The notes under the pieces: generated by a model
What the model saw: the letters and a program-made list of their open reading frames with translations, nothing else
Told to the model about the DNA's origin: nothing
The model's database searches: none
Translations under genes and position numbers: made by a program
In this document: positions 12,901-27,900 of the stretch, piece after piece
Layout: every line of letters begins with the position of its first letter
Position numbering within the stretch: position 1 is the stretch's first letter
Assembly (NCBI GenBank): GCA_037157565.1
Contig: JAZHRO010000012.1
Span: 62,859,501-62,923,500, forward strand
DNA length: 64,000 nt
Source: Thalassia testudinum
Taxonomy: Eukaryota > Streptophyta > Magnoliopsida > Alismatales > Hydrocharitaceae
Reading direction: 5' to 3'

Positions 12901-15900
12901 AGCTTTAATCCACGCCTCTACCCTTGTCAAGTCTTGTTCCTCTCATCCACAAACTTTGCACTTCCATAGCCACCTAATGAAAGAGACCACCACCCCAAAA
13001 GGAAACCACCTTAATGGCTAGTCCCGGATGTCAATAATAAAACAAGTATCCTCAAACTTTGAGCACTTACTTCTACAGACTACACCACAAGCTATTTTCC
13101 AAAAAGCAATCTGCCACACCCCTAAGAACAACCCTTCAAAAGAAACTCCCCAAGCTAATATAAAGATGCTATAGAGGCTAGGAGGTCGAGGCCTGAGGGG
13201 TCAAAGGGGGGTTGCCAGCCTACCCATGGTTAATGTGCTTATATGGAATGTGTGTGGCCTCCACAATTTGTCACGCCATTCTTTGCAGAGAATCCAGAGA
13301 AATTAGGCGAAGTGGAAGATAGATTTTGCTATGATACAAGAAACCCATATTAATTCCATGGATGACAATCTGAAGTGTTGGGTGGTGATGTACTCAATTC
13401 CATGTTGATTGTTGAGGCTGTGGAGAGATCAGGTGGATTTCTTCTTGCTTGGAGTGACACAAATTATGACATGATTGATTCAAGAGTCGAAATAAGCACG
13501 CTCATGTGAATTTTCTACAGAAAGTCTGATAGCTTTATTTTCGTCTTGACCTCTGACTACAGACCATGTGAAGAAGGTGCAAGGAATGATTATTTGCTAG
13601 GAGTCGAGGCAGTCCTCTATTTTCAATGACGGAAGAGACCTTGGTTAGTGGGTGATGATTTCAATGCCACTCTTTCCTTAGATGACAGACATGATGGTAG
13701 AATGGACTGATCAATAAATATGTTTACTGGTTTAGTTGAGGAACTTGACCTGTATGGCGCCCGATATCTCGTGCTGCTTTCATGTCAAGGAACTCCATTG
13801 GTTTAAGATTGAGGATTGATAGATTTCTCAACACTGTGTACTTGGCTGGGAGAATTTAGATGTATAATGTCACCACAAGACTGACGCCCTTCTCCGACCA
13901 CACTCTGTTGATCTAGAGCAACAATGAAGGGACCCCCTTTTCGTTCTATTTCAAATTCCAGAAGTCTTGGTTGCTTGAACCGGGCTTTAGAGATTTTGTT
14001 CATGTTAAGCAGGCAGAAATCCCCCCAACTTCCACTCCGCAAACTTTGGCAGTGAGAATTCAACACTTAAGATCTGCTCTGATTGCCTAAGGAAACATGA
14101 GTGCAAAAATAGGGAAAGGTTGGAGGCCTAGAGAGGTGTAGCTGATCTTAATAAGGTTGGAGACTCTAGCAACTTTATGGATGCCGAACAAGGTGAAGAA
14201 AGGCAACTACAGGTGCTAGTTCAACAGGAGGATCATAAGTAGGAAATTGATTTGAGATGGAAGTTTCGACAATTATGGCTTAAAAAGGGTGGCTCTAATA
14301 CATGCTTCTTTCATCTATCTGCTAATGCCAGGAGAAGGTCAAATCTGATTCCTCTATCCAGGTTGGTGAGGATGCGTTCTCTGACAAGAGTCAGATAGTG
14401 AAAGGAATTTGAATGCACTTCCATGAATTTACTAGGAGGCGGCCATCGGGCAGTTGAAGGCTTGGGTTGTTTAATATGACTACCTTGCATTACATCATAA
14501 GGAAGGATTTGATTAGGGCCATCTCGAAAGATGAGGTTGTAGCAACCATGCATGGGTTGAACGCAGAGGGTGCCCCTAGACCAAACACCTTGCAAGTGCT
14601 ATTTTATAAGGAATTCTGGGAGGTATCCAAGAAAGATCTTTTGGCTATGATCCAAGAATTGGTGGACAATCGGAGGTTTAGGAAATTAAATAAATTGTAT
14701 TTCTTCTTGTTGCCTAAGAAGGTGAGAGTAGAGGTGCTTGACAAGTTTTGGCTAATTGCCTATTCAAATGCAGTTTATCTAATTGTGGCAAAGGTCTTTG
14801 CCAACAAATTGAGGGGGGTGCTCCAGCACCTCATTAGCCAATCTAGTGGGCTTTCTTGCAAGGTCAATCCCTACAGGAATCTTTCATTTTGGCTGAAGAG
14901 GTGGTAACTTGGAAAAGATCAGCCTTTGGAGCTTTCCTTTGGAAAGTGAATTTCCCAAAAGCATATGATTCGAAATCTTGGTCGTATCTATATGAGATTC
15001 TTAGAAGGGGAAAGTTCTCAAAGGTTTGGGTATAGTCAACAAAGTGATTTATTACTACCACCTCCTCTGTATTGGCAAATCACAAACCTATTGGACCTTG
15101 GATGTAGCCTCAATATTGTAAGATAGGGATGTCCACTAGCAACCCTTCTTTTTGATATTGCAATGGACACCTTGGCAACTTTGGCCTTTACGGCATGTAG
15201 GGAAGGACTATTTAAAAGCTTCATATTATGTGGCGATGATTCACAACTTACCCCCATTCTACAGTATGTGGATGACATGCTCTTTGTTGAGAAAGTAAGC
15301 AAGGAGGCAAACAATGTTGCTGCTCTGGTCAAAATCTTGGGGGAGATTTTTGGGTTGGTGGTAAACTATGACAAATCTACTTTTGTGGCATTTAATATAA
15401 CAAATGAAGAGGTAGTGGCCTCTTCCTAATTTCTCCATAAAACTATGGGGCAACTGCCTTTTATATATCTCGACCTCCCTTTAAAAGGCAATAAGTTAAC
15501 ATCTATTGGTTAAGCGCCATTGGTGGAAAGAATGGGTAAGAGATTGAATTCTTGGAGTGGAAAGTTGCTTTCAAGAGGTGGTCATCTTGTATTCAAAGCA
15601 ATCCTCTCTGCCATAATCTCTCTGCTTTTTAGACAACCAAGAATGTTGTTTACGAGTTAAAGATGATAAGGGGTTCTTCTGGAAAGGTGTTGACCACATC
15701 AAGAGATTCCTACATATGATCTCATGGCTTTTTTTTAATAAACAAAGGATGCATGCCAGAGGTTGATGGTCCTCCACTTGGTCCCATGGGATGTTATTTG
15801 TAGGTCAAATAAGGATGGGGGTTTGGGTGTTCAAGATATTACTTATTTCTATGATGCCTTATTGGCCAAGTAGGTGGCTAAGCTCTTCAAGAATGGTGAT

Positions 15901-18900
15901 GGTCGATGGCACAGGTTGATGAAGGATTCATATGTGTCCACTCTTGCAGAGTCAAAGATATCTCCTATCTTGGTGATTTTGCCTTTGGGAGGGCTATCAT
16001 ATCGGTTATGCAAAAACTCTACTTTCTTCTATTCATCCTTGGGGAATGGAAGAACTTTTCAATTTTGGGAGGATGACTAATCGGAGAGGACGATTTGTTG
16101 AAGTTGTCCCATGCTTATATAATCTTCCAGATGACAAATTTAGCTCTATTTATAATGTTTAGGATGACACCTCTCTAGCCTGGTCTCAAAGGTTTGGTGA
16201 TAGGCTCTCAGATGCACGCATCCGAGACTTAACAACTCCTTATGGGCTTGTTGTGGGAACATTGTCCCTTAAGGTGGTGCCAAACCACCTAGCATGTCAA
16301 CCCTTGCAAGTGCAGTGGATTCTAGTTACAATATAATGAATGACTGCCGATATTTTTGGAAGTTGAAGATTCCCCTTAAGGCCAATATTTTCCAGTGGCC
16401 TCTTAGAAGAGGGAAGTTGGTTACCAAGTCCTATAGGAGTCATTAGGTGGAGGACTGGGATCTGGGTTACCCTTTTCGTACTCAGACCAATGAAGATATT
16501 TTGCACCTATTTTGGCCCTATAGCTTTTCCATCATGATGTGGACGACTTTACAACTTATCAATGTTGATTCTTTGTATGTGGATAATTTCCATCAGTGAT
16601 TTAAATGCCAAGGGCATGCCGTTGGCATGCCGATGAAATGGCAATATTTGAATATATGATATGTCGACATGCTCAAGTTATCAAAACACAGGTGTTTCAC
16701 CGACATGCCGACGAAATTGTCGATATGCCGTCAGTAAGCTCGGCATACTAGCGGCATGTTGCTGCTCCTGTTGCAGTTCTACTGCTGCTATTGCACAAGT
16801 TATGTATCGACATATTACATATTAAGTAAAAGCTAAGATTTAAGGCTTAAATGAAAATATTTATCTATTGAAATAGTTATTTTTAAAATTCTAATCATTT
16901 TAACAACTTCTATCATTTTTTTCGGCATGCATCGACATACTTGCGGCATACCCTCGACATGCCAGCGAAATGCGCATTGAAAATTTATCAAAACACTGTC
17001 AAAATCGACATTTTAAACCTTAATTTCCAATCATCCTATCAAAATGGCATACAAGCAAATACCTAGGCTTGGATCTCAGTTACGGTAGCTCTATGGTCAA
17101 CTTGGCTCCCGTGTAATGCAATGGTGTTTAGGGTTGGGAGGACATAGATAGAGAATGTATTAAGGGAGGCTAGGGCCTTATCTAAGATGTGGCTGTAAAA
17201 GTTGTAAGTTCTAATTTTATTTCTGAAGCTAATATATCTGGACATTATGGAAGTGAGTAGTCATCTTTTTTCCTTTCAAAGAAAAGGATGTTGTGGAAGG
17301 ATGTTAGCTGATTTTGTCCTTTGCAGGGTGATGTAGATAGGCACAAATTAGCAACTCATCTACCTAGATGGCTAGTGAGCCCTACCTTTGCCACAAGTGT
17401 TGTCTGATGCCAAAGCTGACGAGTTCCTCCTTCTGCTCGGTGTTGATGAGTTACTGCATTTGCTAGGGATTATCAGAGAGATTGCACCCTCTTTAGCCAC
17501 AAATTGTTGGGTTTGGCACCATAGGGTGTTCTTGGTCAAGAAGCCTACATGACCTTCCTAGAGGATGCAATGATTGATACACAGGCTGGTCTTGTGGCTG
17601 ATTGCAAAAGGATTTAGAGGGCCAAGATTCTGCTGATGGTTACATTCTTTTTGTTGCTTCTAAGGAGGAGGCTCATCACTCAAGATTTTAGGAGACATTG
17701 GATACCTCAAGATGATGCAACTTGTATTCTCTGCATCAGGGGATTTGAAGACACAAATCAGTTGTTCTTTGCTTTGCCATTTACCTAAGGCTACTAAAAT
17801 TCCAACATCGAGTGGCCTTTAGAATGTGATTCTAAGTCAAACTTCTAGACTAGCATATATGGAGCACTCATCAACATGAGCACCTTAAGGAAGGCTTTTG
17901 TCCTACTTTGGTGTATATGGTTAGATAGCAATGAGGTGATCTTCCATAAAGAGATTTTCCATTGAGTATTTCTTCACTTTAACTCTCTTTGTACATGCAA
18001 GCGTATTTAGCCCCTTTTGTTTTGATAAAGCGGGGGGTTATTATCTCTTGTTAATCTTCCTTTTTCTCTTAAAAAAAGAAGAAATTAGCACCTTGGAGAT
18101 CAATGAAGGATATTTAAAAGTTTTTAGGAGAGCTAGTAGTAAATGGATGAAAATCAATCTCAAAATGTTTTTTTTTTTTTGTGGAAAACCAAAATGCAGC
18201 TAAAGGTTAAGATGTGTGCTTGCCTCTTGAAAAGGGGCAAGTTAGTGAAAAGTTTGCACATAAAGAGGATTTTTCAAATGAATAGCATCATCTATTGATG
18301 CCAATAAGGATTATAGCAACCTCTTCTTTGGATGCCCTTAGGTTTTACAATCTAGGAGAATGAGTTGGAGCAGGGTGACTCTTCCCGGGGACCTATTTTC
18401 AATATTTTTTTCTCTAGTGATAGGGAGAATGGTCTCAAGTCCAAGGAGGAAAGGACCAAGCTATTCGTGGTCTTAGGGATGCTTTAATTGTAGATTAATT
18501 GTGTTTTGTTTAGGGGGAGCACATATCATGGATGGCATGGTGTTTGACGTTTTTGTTATTTCGAGCAAGGCTGCAAAAGTCGACAACCAGTATTTAGTCA
18601 ATGAGGTCACTAACCAAGGAGTGTAGAGCATATGGGCAATTAATCAGAGATTAATCAATTAAATATTTTTAAATATTTAAAATTTTAGATATAATTATAT
18701 ATATTATTACACATATTATATATACATATATATTAATATTAATTTTTTGACATGCATATTCTCTCAAGGAGGCCTAACAGCAATAGGAAAGGTGATGATG
18801 ACAAAGGACTGAGGAGAATCCAAGAGAAGGGCACAAGTTTAGGGTTTGGTTAGGAGTTAATGTAAGAGGGGGAGGGAGAAGTCAAGGGGGTTCATTTTGT

Positions 18901-21900
18901 CTTCGACATGCCAATCAAGACAAAAAAATTGAACTCCCAATGTTTGGTCAACCAATTAATAGATCAATTAATCAGATAATCAACTGATTAATCAACCTAC
19001 CCAATTATAGGCCCAAATATTAGTATGCAGTTTGGTCCCCAAAACCCCAACTACATATGACTAATCAGCTACATAGGTAGACCAATTTTTGTAGCCTTGG
19101 TTTCGAAACTATCGGATACTTTCGTGTGGCAAAATGATGCATTAGTTTGTTAACAAAAACATGGATAGCCACTGAAAAAGGAGACTCAAATCATCTCAAC
19201 GATCCCAAGCTTTCCTCCTAGCCTCCTCCTCAACAACCCCACAAGTAAGGCTACCAACTAGTATCCTTAGCAAAGCATCATTCAAGGAAGCACACATTCT
19301 CTCTAATTTTGCTTGACTAGGATGCTTTAACACTTGGAAAAGCTCTACAAAGAAAGGCCTTAACAACAAATGGGCGAACACATGCTTGCATTGGCCCAGG
19401 AGATTGCTTCCTTGGGCACACTCTTTGCCTTTGCATCATCCAAATTCACTGCAAGCCAAGCACTTCGACGAGATTATGGCATCCACATTCTAAGTGCCCC
19501 ATCTACAATATACAAAAATTGTAACTGGCCTCTTCATGGTTCCCCCTTCCCTCCTCCTCTTTCTAGGCCACACCTGGTTGGCTCAGACCCCACCTCTCTA
19601 CTCTCCCCACATCAACATTCATTTCAATCATGCTTTTTCTGATTCTACGAGCAGTGTTGTAAGGTTCCCCCTCCTCCTCAATTTAAAACAGATTAGTGTT
19701 TGTAGATGAGATTACATCAAATGCTACTGGCAGTGAAGTGATGAAAAAGTAACCACAGCACACTGATATTTTATGAATCTCCTTAAAGCATAATGATCAT
19801 TAAACTGCTGAAACAAAAGGACTTGGACAAAAACTTTTATGTATGAAAATACCGGGTAGATTCATACCAATCTACCAAGGCAGTGTATCGAACACAAAAG
19901 TCCACCATCACCAACAAGATATTGTTTCGCAAAGCTGCAGAGTTGCTTTCCTCCAACTCCTGAAGATTGATTAAATCACAATAAAAATGTCAACAACAGA
20001 TATGGGATAGCAGTAAAAGTAAAACCAAGAAGCATGCACCTGCACAAATAGAGGTATATATCGTTTAGCTAATTTGTCATCCACTAGGCAAATTTTTCCC
20101 AATGTCACCCATGACTGTAAGTAGAGGGAGGGAGCTGTATCTTTCACAGAAACTGTCAATCCTGCTAGCCTTTTTGGCTTTCCTTGAGTGATTCCTGAAG
20201 TTACTATGGTGTGCAACAGTGGAACTATATCCTTTGTATCTGCAGAAGGGCAAACCAAAACCACTGACCCGATTGTGAAAACTGCAATCACAACTTGTAA
20301 CGATCGTTTGATATCTGAAGCATCTCTCTTTCTCCTCCCTGATTTTGGTGTAGTGTAGCAATGTACAATCTTAGCTTTAGAAAAATCTGAGAGATAGTTG
20401 TCAAGAGCTTTTAAAGCTTTCTTTAGAATCTGATTCGCCCATTTGGATACAAGAGAGTCACCTTCCTCAGGCTTCTTTGCCTTCCACTTGCATAAAGTCC
20501 GCAGAGCTTTTACATGAGCATCAACCTGTTTTACGTCCAATACACAAATAAGGAAAGACTTCTAAAAATTGGGTCATTCAATAACAATGAACGTATGACC
20601 TTTAGGGCTAATTTACTTCCCTGGTTAACACCCCAAAAGAGGAGTTAACCCTGTTTACTTCTCAGCTTAACCCTCATTTGCAAAACCCAGGTTTGGGTGA
20701 AAACCCATGTTTTGCCAACACCAGTTCGCACCAATGTTAAGCAAACTCAGGTTAACACCATCTCCCATCCCCACACCTCTGACATCTGACACACCCCACC
20801 GCAATTGCCCCTCCCCACCCCAATGCCAAAGTGGACCTTCACCCTCACCCAAATCGCCCTCATCACGAACAATAACGGATTCGATTCTCCATCGTGACAC
20901 ATATACCCTTCATGCTTGCACCATTTCCCTCCATCCCTATGCCTAATCCCTCGATGGATTCAAATATCACTGATGATATTTGATATTCAATTCAGAATTG
21001 AAATATCATGAGTGATATTTGGTTCAGAATCGAAACCGCAGGAGATATTTCAATTCTCAACCAAATGTCACTATGATATTTGATATTTAGTTCATAATTG
21101 AAATATCAAAGGTGATATTTGGTTTAAAATTGAATATCATAAGTGATATTTTAAATATCACTGACAATATTTTATTCAAAACTAAAATATCACAAATGTA
21201 ATTTAATTCAATACTCAAATATCACATGTTCATGCGTAAATATCACTAGTGCAATTCTTCAAGGTGGGCAAAGGGGTTATTTTCATATTCTTAAGACCAC
21301 TACCAAGTAAACACCATAAGAGTTAACACCACAGCTTAACACCAGTTCAAGAAAATAGAAATAAGAGTTAACACCACTTCTACATTTTCTAACACCAGTT
21401 TTCTAACCCTCCAAGTAAACTAGCCCTTAGGTGTGCCACTACTGTCATCACCTCCCAAAGAAAAACTACAAAAAAAAAGTTTATCCTTAGAAAAGTAGTG
21501 TTGATCTAGACACAGTATAATAAGTCTTGTATTGCATTAGGGTAGTAAACATCAACCGTTGCACATAGATCAGAGCAATTTCATATTCCTAAATCATTTT
21601 TTTCCACAAATCAAATTGCAGTAATGACAACCATACTGCAGTGCCAAGCTAAACAAGATGTACTTACAAGTCTTCCATGAAAATATCTATTAGTTAGAAA
21701 AAGTCAATGGTAAATTAGTGTATGCATTGTTACCAAAAACACCATTAGTCGTTGACTTACTATCATACCATTTCACAATTAGAACTAACTGACAAATGCT
21801 TTAGTAACTGTAGTTTGAGAGTCAAAGCCTCCAAAAATTAATTGGCCTAACTACTCCATGTTAAAATAACTAATTTTATGTTATCCTTTAAAAAAAAACT

Positions 21901-24900
21901 AATTTTATGCTATTTACTTATTCCATGAGTTTTAATATGTGTAATTTTCCACTTAATCACTGTTTAAGGGAGACTAGGGTTTCTTAATCAAGCAGAACAT
22001 CTCATTTTCTTTTTCATGAAATAAAAGCTGAGTCTCATACCAGTGCATGGTACCTACACTTCTCTCTCTTCTTCATCAATGATTCTCTAGGTTACTACTT
22101 GCACATCAAAGTATGCACATCATGTTCAGCAGCATTTTGCAAGCAAGCACTGGGCTGAGGTGGCATTGGGCATCACGGGCAATGACATTGAGAACTAGGC
22201 TGGCTGTAGCACATAATAGCGGTAACACACACATTGCAGTGTGGTTGCACAAGCAATGCTATCGTTACATGGGTTTCTCATAGGTAAGCAATTAGGGCAA
22301 TCCCATAGGTGAGTTCCAATTGCCCCTAGGATGAGCCTAGGCCCTATGGTGGATTGTGGGTCCTTGAGTAATGCAACAATGAACAACACCAAATTTTTTA
22401 TTTTGAAAAGAGACAGGATTATCACATAGGTGGAATGATCATCAGGCTGCATTAATTAACTATAAAAAGGGGTTATATGAAGAAAGAATACATCAAGTAT
22501 TGACCCAAAGACCCTTCAAGAATGCCACATCACAATTAATGTTCTCCATGAAGGGTCCCTCCACCTTAAAGATGATGCCATTATGCTGCAGCCAAAGAGA
22601 CCAGACAATGGCAAAGGGTTCAGTACATTCCTCTTTAGATCTAAAAATTCTCCCAAGAAGATGAAGACCATTGCCTAGAACATCTCATCCACACCTCCTT
22701 GGCAAAAGGGCAACCAAAAAAGTGCTGGTCACAGTCTTCCACCGAATCACCATAGAAAATACAAGTAGGGTCTGATTATGGCGCAATGTTCAGGCAATAT
22801 GCTTTAGTCATGACCCTTTTCCTTCTCAACAACCATGCAAAAATCAACTTCCAAAGGCATTCTCGCTTTCTAGAATCGTCTATAGTCCTTGATCATAATT
22901 GAATCAACATTATTATTTGGAAGCAAAAGGAGTCTATAAGCCAATCTGACCGTAAAAGGGATCATTCCCTGAAAACCAAGCATCTAAAACACCGTCTATA
23001 AGGAAGAGAGCAGCAGTATCATCATCTATAGTCCTTGATCATAATTGAATCAACATTATTATTTGGAAGCAAAAGGAGTCTATAAGCCAATCGGACGGTA
23101 AAAGGGATCATTCCTTGAAAACTAAGCATCTAAAACACGATCTATAGGGGAGAGAGCAGCAGTATCCTCCTGTAAAGCGGCACTCTAATATGAAAGAATA
23201 GCACGAAAAGCCAAGGTTGAAGCAACTACTTGATTGTACCAACAATCCGACACTAAGGCCTGAGGGTGAGACACCAAAGCACATGGAAGGATATAAATCT
23301 GCAACAGGCCTGCTACTAGTCCAATCATCCATTCAAAATGAGAAGGGCATCCCATGCAACAAACCTCTCCAAAAAGCGAAGCCCCCACGACAAATCATCA
23401 TGTCTGCCCAGTTAGGTGTCCTACCATGGCAAGCGTCTATCACCCCAGAAAAAAGACTTCTATCCCTCCCCATTATTTTCATGATCTACTTAACTAATAA
23501 GCAATAGAACTACAAAGCTCTTTTCAAGAATCCATGCGCATACCTATGTTGTTCTTTACTGCTCCTTTTTCCAACAAAATCCATATCACAGCTTTCTAAC
23601 ACCTTCATAGGCATGGAGAAGAGGGACAAGTACAAAATAGGAAGGGTAGATAGGACTAACTTTCATGATATCAGCCTCCACCTTAGATAAAAGTCTCAAT
23701 TTCCAAGCCAGCATCTCTTCTCTAGTTTCAACACCAAGAAATTCCAATCACTTGTCTTCAATGGGCAATCTGGAAGCGGCAGGCCTAGATACTTTAAAGG
23801 CAAAGAAGCTTTGAGGAGTTCAGAGGACATCACCACAAGTGACAGAATCATCCTCATCCATCCTGACAGGAATAAAAGAGGACTTCTCTCTATTCACCCT
23901 CAGGCCAGAGAAACCACCAAAGATGACAAGAAGGATGGAGACATTCTCTGATTCTTCCCATGATCTCTTAACAAAAGAAAAAACAATGTCATCAGTTTAC
24001 TACAACTGAGGAACCAAACTTTGGCAACAACCTAGGCTAAACCTGTTAAGAAACCGCATTTACAAATAACAAAGGTACACATTGCAAGAGAGACCACTGA
24101 CAAGGAGAAAAGTAGCGGTGTCAACGGGCATTTTTGCCTAATCTCTCTATAGGTCGGACCCAACAACCCTCCGACCTCCCATTCACAAACACTGCAAAAG
24201 AGCTGGTACTTGGTAGTCACACATCGTTTCAACCAAGCGACCTAGATATCAGAAAAGCCCCTCTTGCAAAGCCCATGGAAAAGCACAATCCAAAAAGTCA
24301 CATATCTTCGCAAAAACCAACTTTCCATAAGAAACCTTTAGTCGCAGATCTTTTCCAATGAGCAATAATCTTAGAGGCAACGGCTGCACAATCAAGAAGG
24401 TGCCACCCTATAAATTGGATATAGCTAATGATACTGTCAACCACCTCTGGCAATTTTGTACATCAAGAGCTCAGCAATGAGGAGATAAATGGCATTAAAA
24501 AGCAAGATCAAGCAATAATATTCAATTCTTTTCATAGCATCCTTCTCAGGCAGCAAAAATATCGAGTTATTTGGCCTCCCAAAGCCACTATTATTATTTC
24601 TATACTCCTTCAGGACCATTACAAGATCTTGTCCCACTAGACACCAAGATTCTATGAAAAAAAATACTGGAAAACCAGGTGAACCTAGAACCCCTTCTGC
24701 ACTAAAGAATGAAATAGCCCCTCTCATCTGACTCAGTGAAGGGTTGGAGTACGAATTGAACTTGCTCTTTAGACATAGTAGAAGCATCCCTCTCCGTCCA
24801 CCACCAAGTGCCCTGTAAGCCACGCTTGGTGAAAAACCAAAAATGTCCTCCTTGCAAAAATACTTAATCGATAGCTCACCAAGTAGTATGCAGTATCAGG

Positions 24901-27900
24901 GATTGATCAATTAAGTACTTTTTAATATTTAAACCCTTAAATATAATTATGTATGCTATTACACATATTATATATACATATATAGAAACTAAAATTGAGC
25001 ACATATGTATTACTTTTTTTTTGACACGCATGTGCTCTCAATAAGTAATAAGGAAATAGTTTCTAACAAATGACCATCATGTCACATAAAAAATGACAAA
25101 TAAGCTAAAGATTGATAGATCATAAATCTTGTTAGAGTTGATTGACTCTTCATATTATATTGTTTTTCAAGTTTCACGTTACTTTTAGTTTCTTTATGAG
25201 TATGCATGGAATTTCGTATTTCTTCCTCTCAATAAGAGAGACTAGGGCTTCTTTACATAATGAGACGCTTCATTTTCTCTTACATGGTATTAGGGAAGCA
25301 ATGCCTCCTTGATTCCTATGTTCTTTCTTCTTCCAACAAAAAGAGAGGAGGAATCCCAACTCCGCCACATCAACCCCTCCTAGCACCACTACCAGTTCAC
25401 ACAAGGAGCAATGTCACAATGCACAACATCAAAACACCACAACACGTGGACCGCAACATGCAGCATGCACTGCACAAGCAGCATTGCAATGTGCAGCACT
25501 ATTGCAGGAGGACCACAACACAACAAGCATGCAACACCACCTAATGGTGGGGGTACAGTGCACAAACGTGTCGCCCACACACTATGGCCCTTGCTGGTGA
25601 TTTGATTCGGTCCATGTGCATGCAAAAGTGAGGCCTCCTCAGGCAACTTTTCTTTGTGATTCTCGGCCCTCAAAGATGACTTTATGTTGCTCATGATCCA
25701 TTTCTATCTCGTTGTCGTGGTTGATATGGTATCTAATGAGGGAAGGAAAATCCTCATCTAAGTCCAACAAAAAAGCACTCACAAAGGCCTAAGAAAAAAC
25801 CCATTAAGAAACCTAGAGACCCCCGCAATAGAATGGGACAAGGAAAAAGCTTAACATTTGAAGATCCGTCAGATTGACAAAGAATCAAACAAATTCAACC
25901 CCAGCAAATCCACTTAAAAAGATAGATGAATAGCTGAACACTCAAACTGATTGCAGAATCAAGCAAACAAACAAATAACCATATCTGACAAACGAATGTA
26001 GGATGGGGATTACGAAACCCATTACTTTTTTATCATGACCCCAGATGAACAAGGGTAACGTGCATCTAAACATGCACAAGGTGGTAATAATTTGCCCAAT
26101 TGTTACAGGAGTATCTGAAAAATAACGAGAAGCAATCAATGACCACATTAGTAGAGAATTTTATTATATAAAGGAACTACAACTGCCGTATGTAGGGCAC
26201 ATGCAAGAAAGGAGAGAGAAAAAGAGAGCATTCTTGTATTCTCCAATTTTCCAGAATACAACTTTTGAGGGCCTACACTCCCCAGATGTACAACTTTCAA
26301 AAAGGTGAAACTAGATTACCAAATCACTTGTTCTTTTGTGTAATTATTTATTGATATTTATGTAAGTAGATCATTTCTCTAGAAAGGAGAGGTTTGATCA
26401 TTGGCATCTTCTATGAAAAATCATAATTTCCACTTTTTTCTTCATACCATTTTCCCCCTAACTTTTGGCTCCCACAACTCAACATTCCTCCAAGGCCAAT
26501 CCTGAACAAGCGGGAACCGAGCAATGTAGCGTCACTCAATCTCATCATCGATGACAGGCAGAGAAGGGTGACAACCAAAAGGACAAAGATATCATCTCCG
26601 AAGATGAAGAGCCTCTCATGTACCCCTCGCTAGAAGCCCAAGAAGAACAACATGAGTATCTTAATTATCTCGTCAACCTTCAAGCAGAATAAGAGGCAAT
26701 TATGGGCCAACTCCACAATGTATGCAAGCACAAAGAAAGCCCAAGCACAAAACTCGTGTCTGACTTCCAGTCAGGCAAACAAACATGCACAATGGTGCTA
26801 GGTGCTCAAGGAGGAGAATGCCCAACCTTCCAAGCAGATAGAACAGTTCAAGCAGGAAATTAGAAGTTGTGAAGGTATGACCCTCAAGCCCCTCCTCATC
26901 CTCGACTCCGACGTGACTTTGGGGAGCAATAGGAAGCATGGGACTACAACCCAATGAAGGTGACTCCGAAGATAGTCCGCTAAGTCACAAAAGCAGTGAG
27001 GAACATCCACCCCTGAGCGTACATGACCACATACCCCTTCACCGAGGAAGTGATGAACATGCCACTTCTTAAGAAGTTCAAGCAACTTACACTCCCCCAT
27101 ACAATGACACCTCTAACCCGAATAACTTTGTCAATGCTTATCAACAAATGATGTTGATCCATGGGTGCAAAGACGACATGCCTTGCTGGGTATTCCTATC
27201 TTAGTTGACATGGTTGGTGGGTGGTTTAAGGAGCTCTTAACAGGTCAAATCTCTTACTTTTAGGACTTGGACAATAAATTTTACCAGTATTTGTCGACCA
27301 ATAGAGGATTAGGGATAACCCCGAGAGCCTATCTGAGGTCGAGCAAGGAAGGGTGAGTCCTACTCCTACGTAGACCACTTCACAACCAAGTACTTTAAGT
27401 ACAAGATGCCTCATGATGCAATGGTTATCCAGTACTTCAAATATGTCTTGTTGATCTAGAGGTTGTAATATAACATCAACGACTTTCCTCTTAGAGATAC
27501 AACAAAGTTGCAGGATAGGGCCATGCGATTCACGAAGAAAAATGACTCTTTCTGATCCTGAGATCGACTAGCCAACAATGTGGGGGAGAAACACCACAGT
27601 CCCCCAAACGACAAGAGGGCCAGTAACGAGGTGACTCAAAGGTGAGGCAGGGGAGACCACTTTAATAAACAAAAAGAGATAAGAGGGGTGAACGCCAAGA
27701 CCACAATCAAGATGGTGGGCCCCGACCGGCTTAAAGGGAAGGGTACCAAGAGTGCACCCCCCTTGTCAACCGAGAAAAGGTATTAACTCATATTTAGGTG
27801 ACCAATAAAAGCCTCCTTTCCCCCCCTCCTCCTTTAAAGAGGCAAAACAATAATGGGCCTTACTGTCATGAACATATTTTTGAAAAGCATAAAGCTCAAG

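Larger units (their letters stand above)
8482..19867 (-). other. CAP-D3: CAP-D3 intron 4 (11.4 kb, transposon-filled)
   Basis: The intron is defined by the donor after exon 4 and the acceptor before exon 5. It contains a minus-strand L1, a plus-strand L1 with a small hAT insertion, a second small hAT-like element, and a stretch of unknown origin near the exon 4 end. Confidence 0.88.

Noticed and set aside
24848..25129. An 8-bp target duplication for the split hAT-like MITE
   Set aside because: No convincing matching octamer was found at the two outer ends, so it was left as a homology-based call only.
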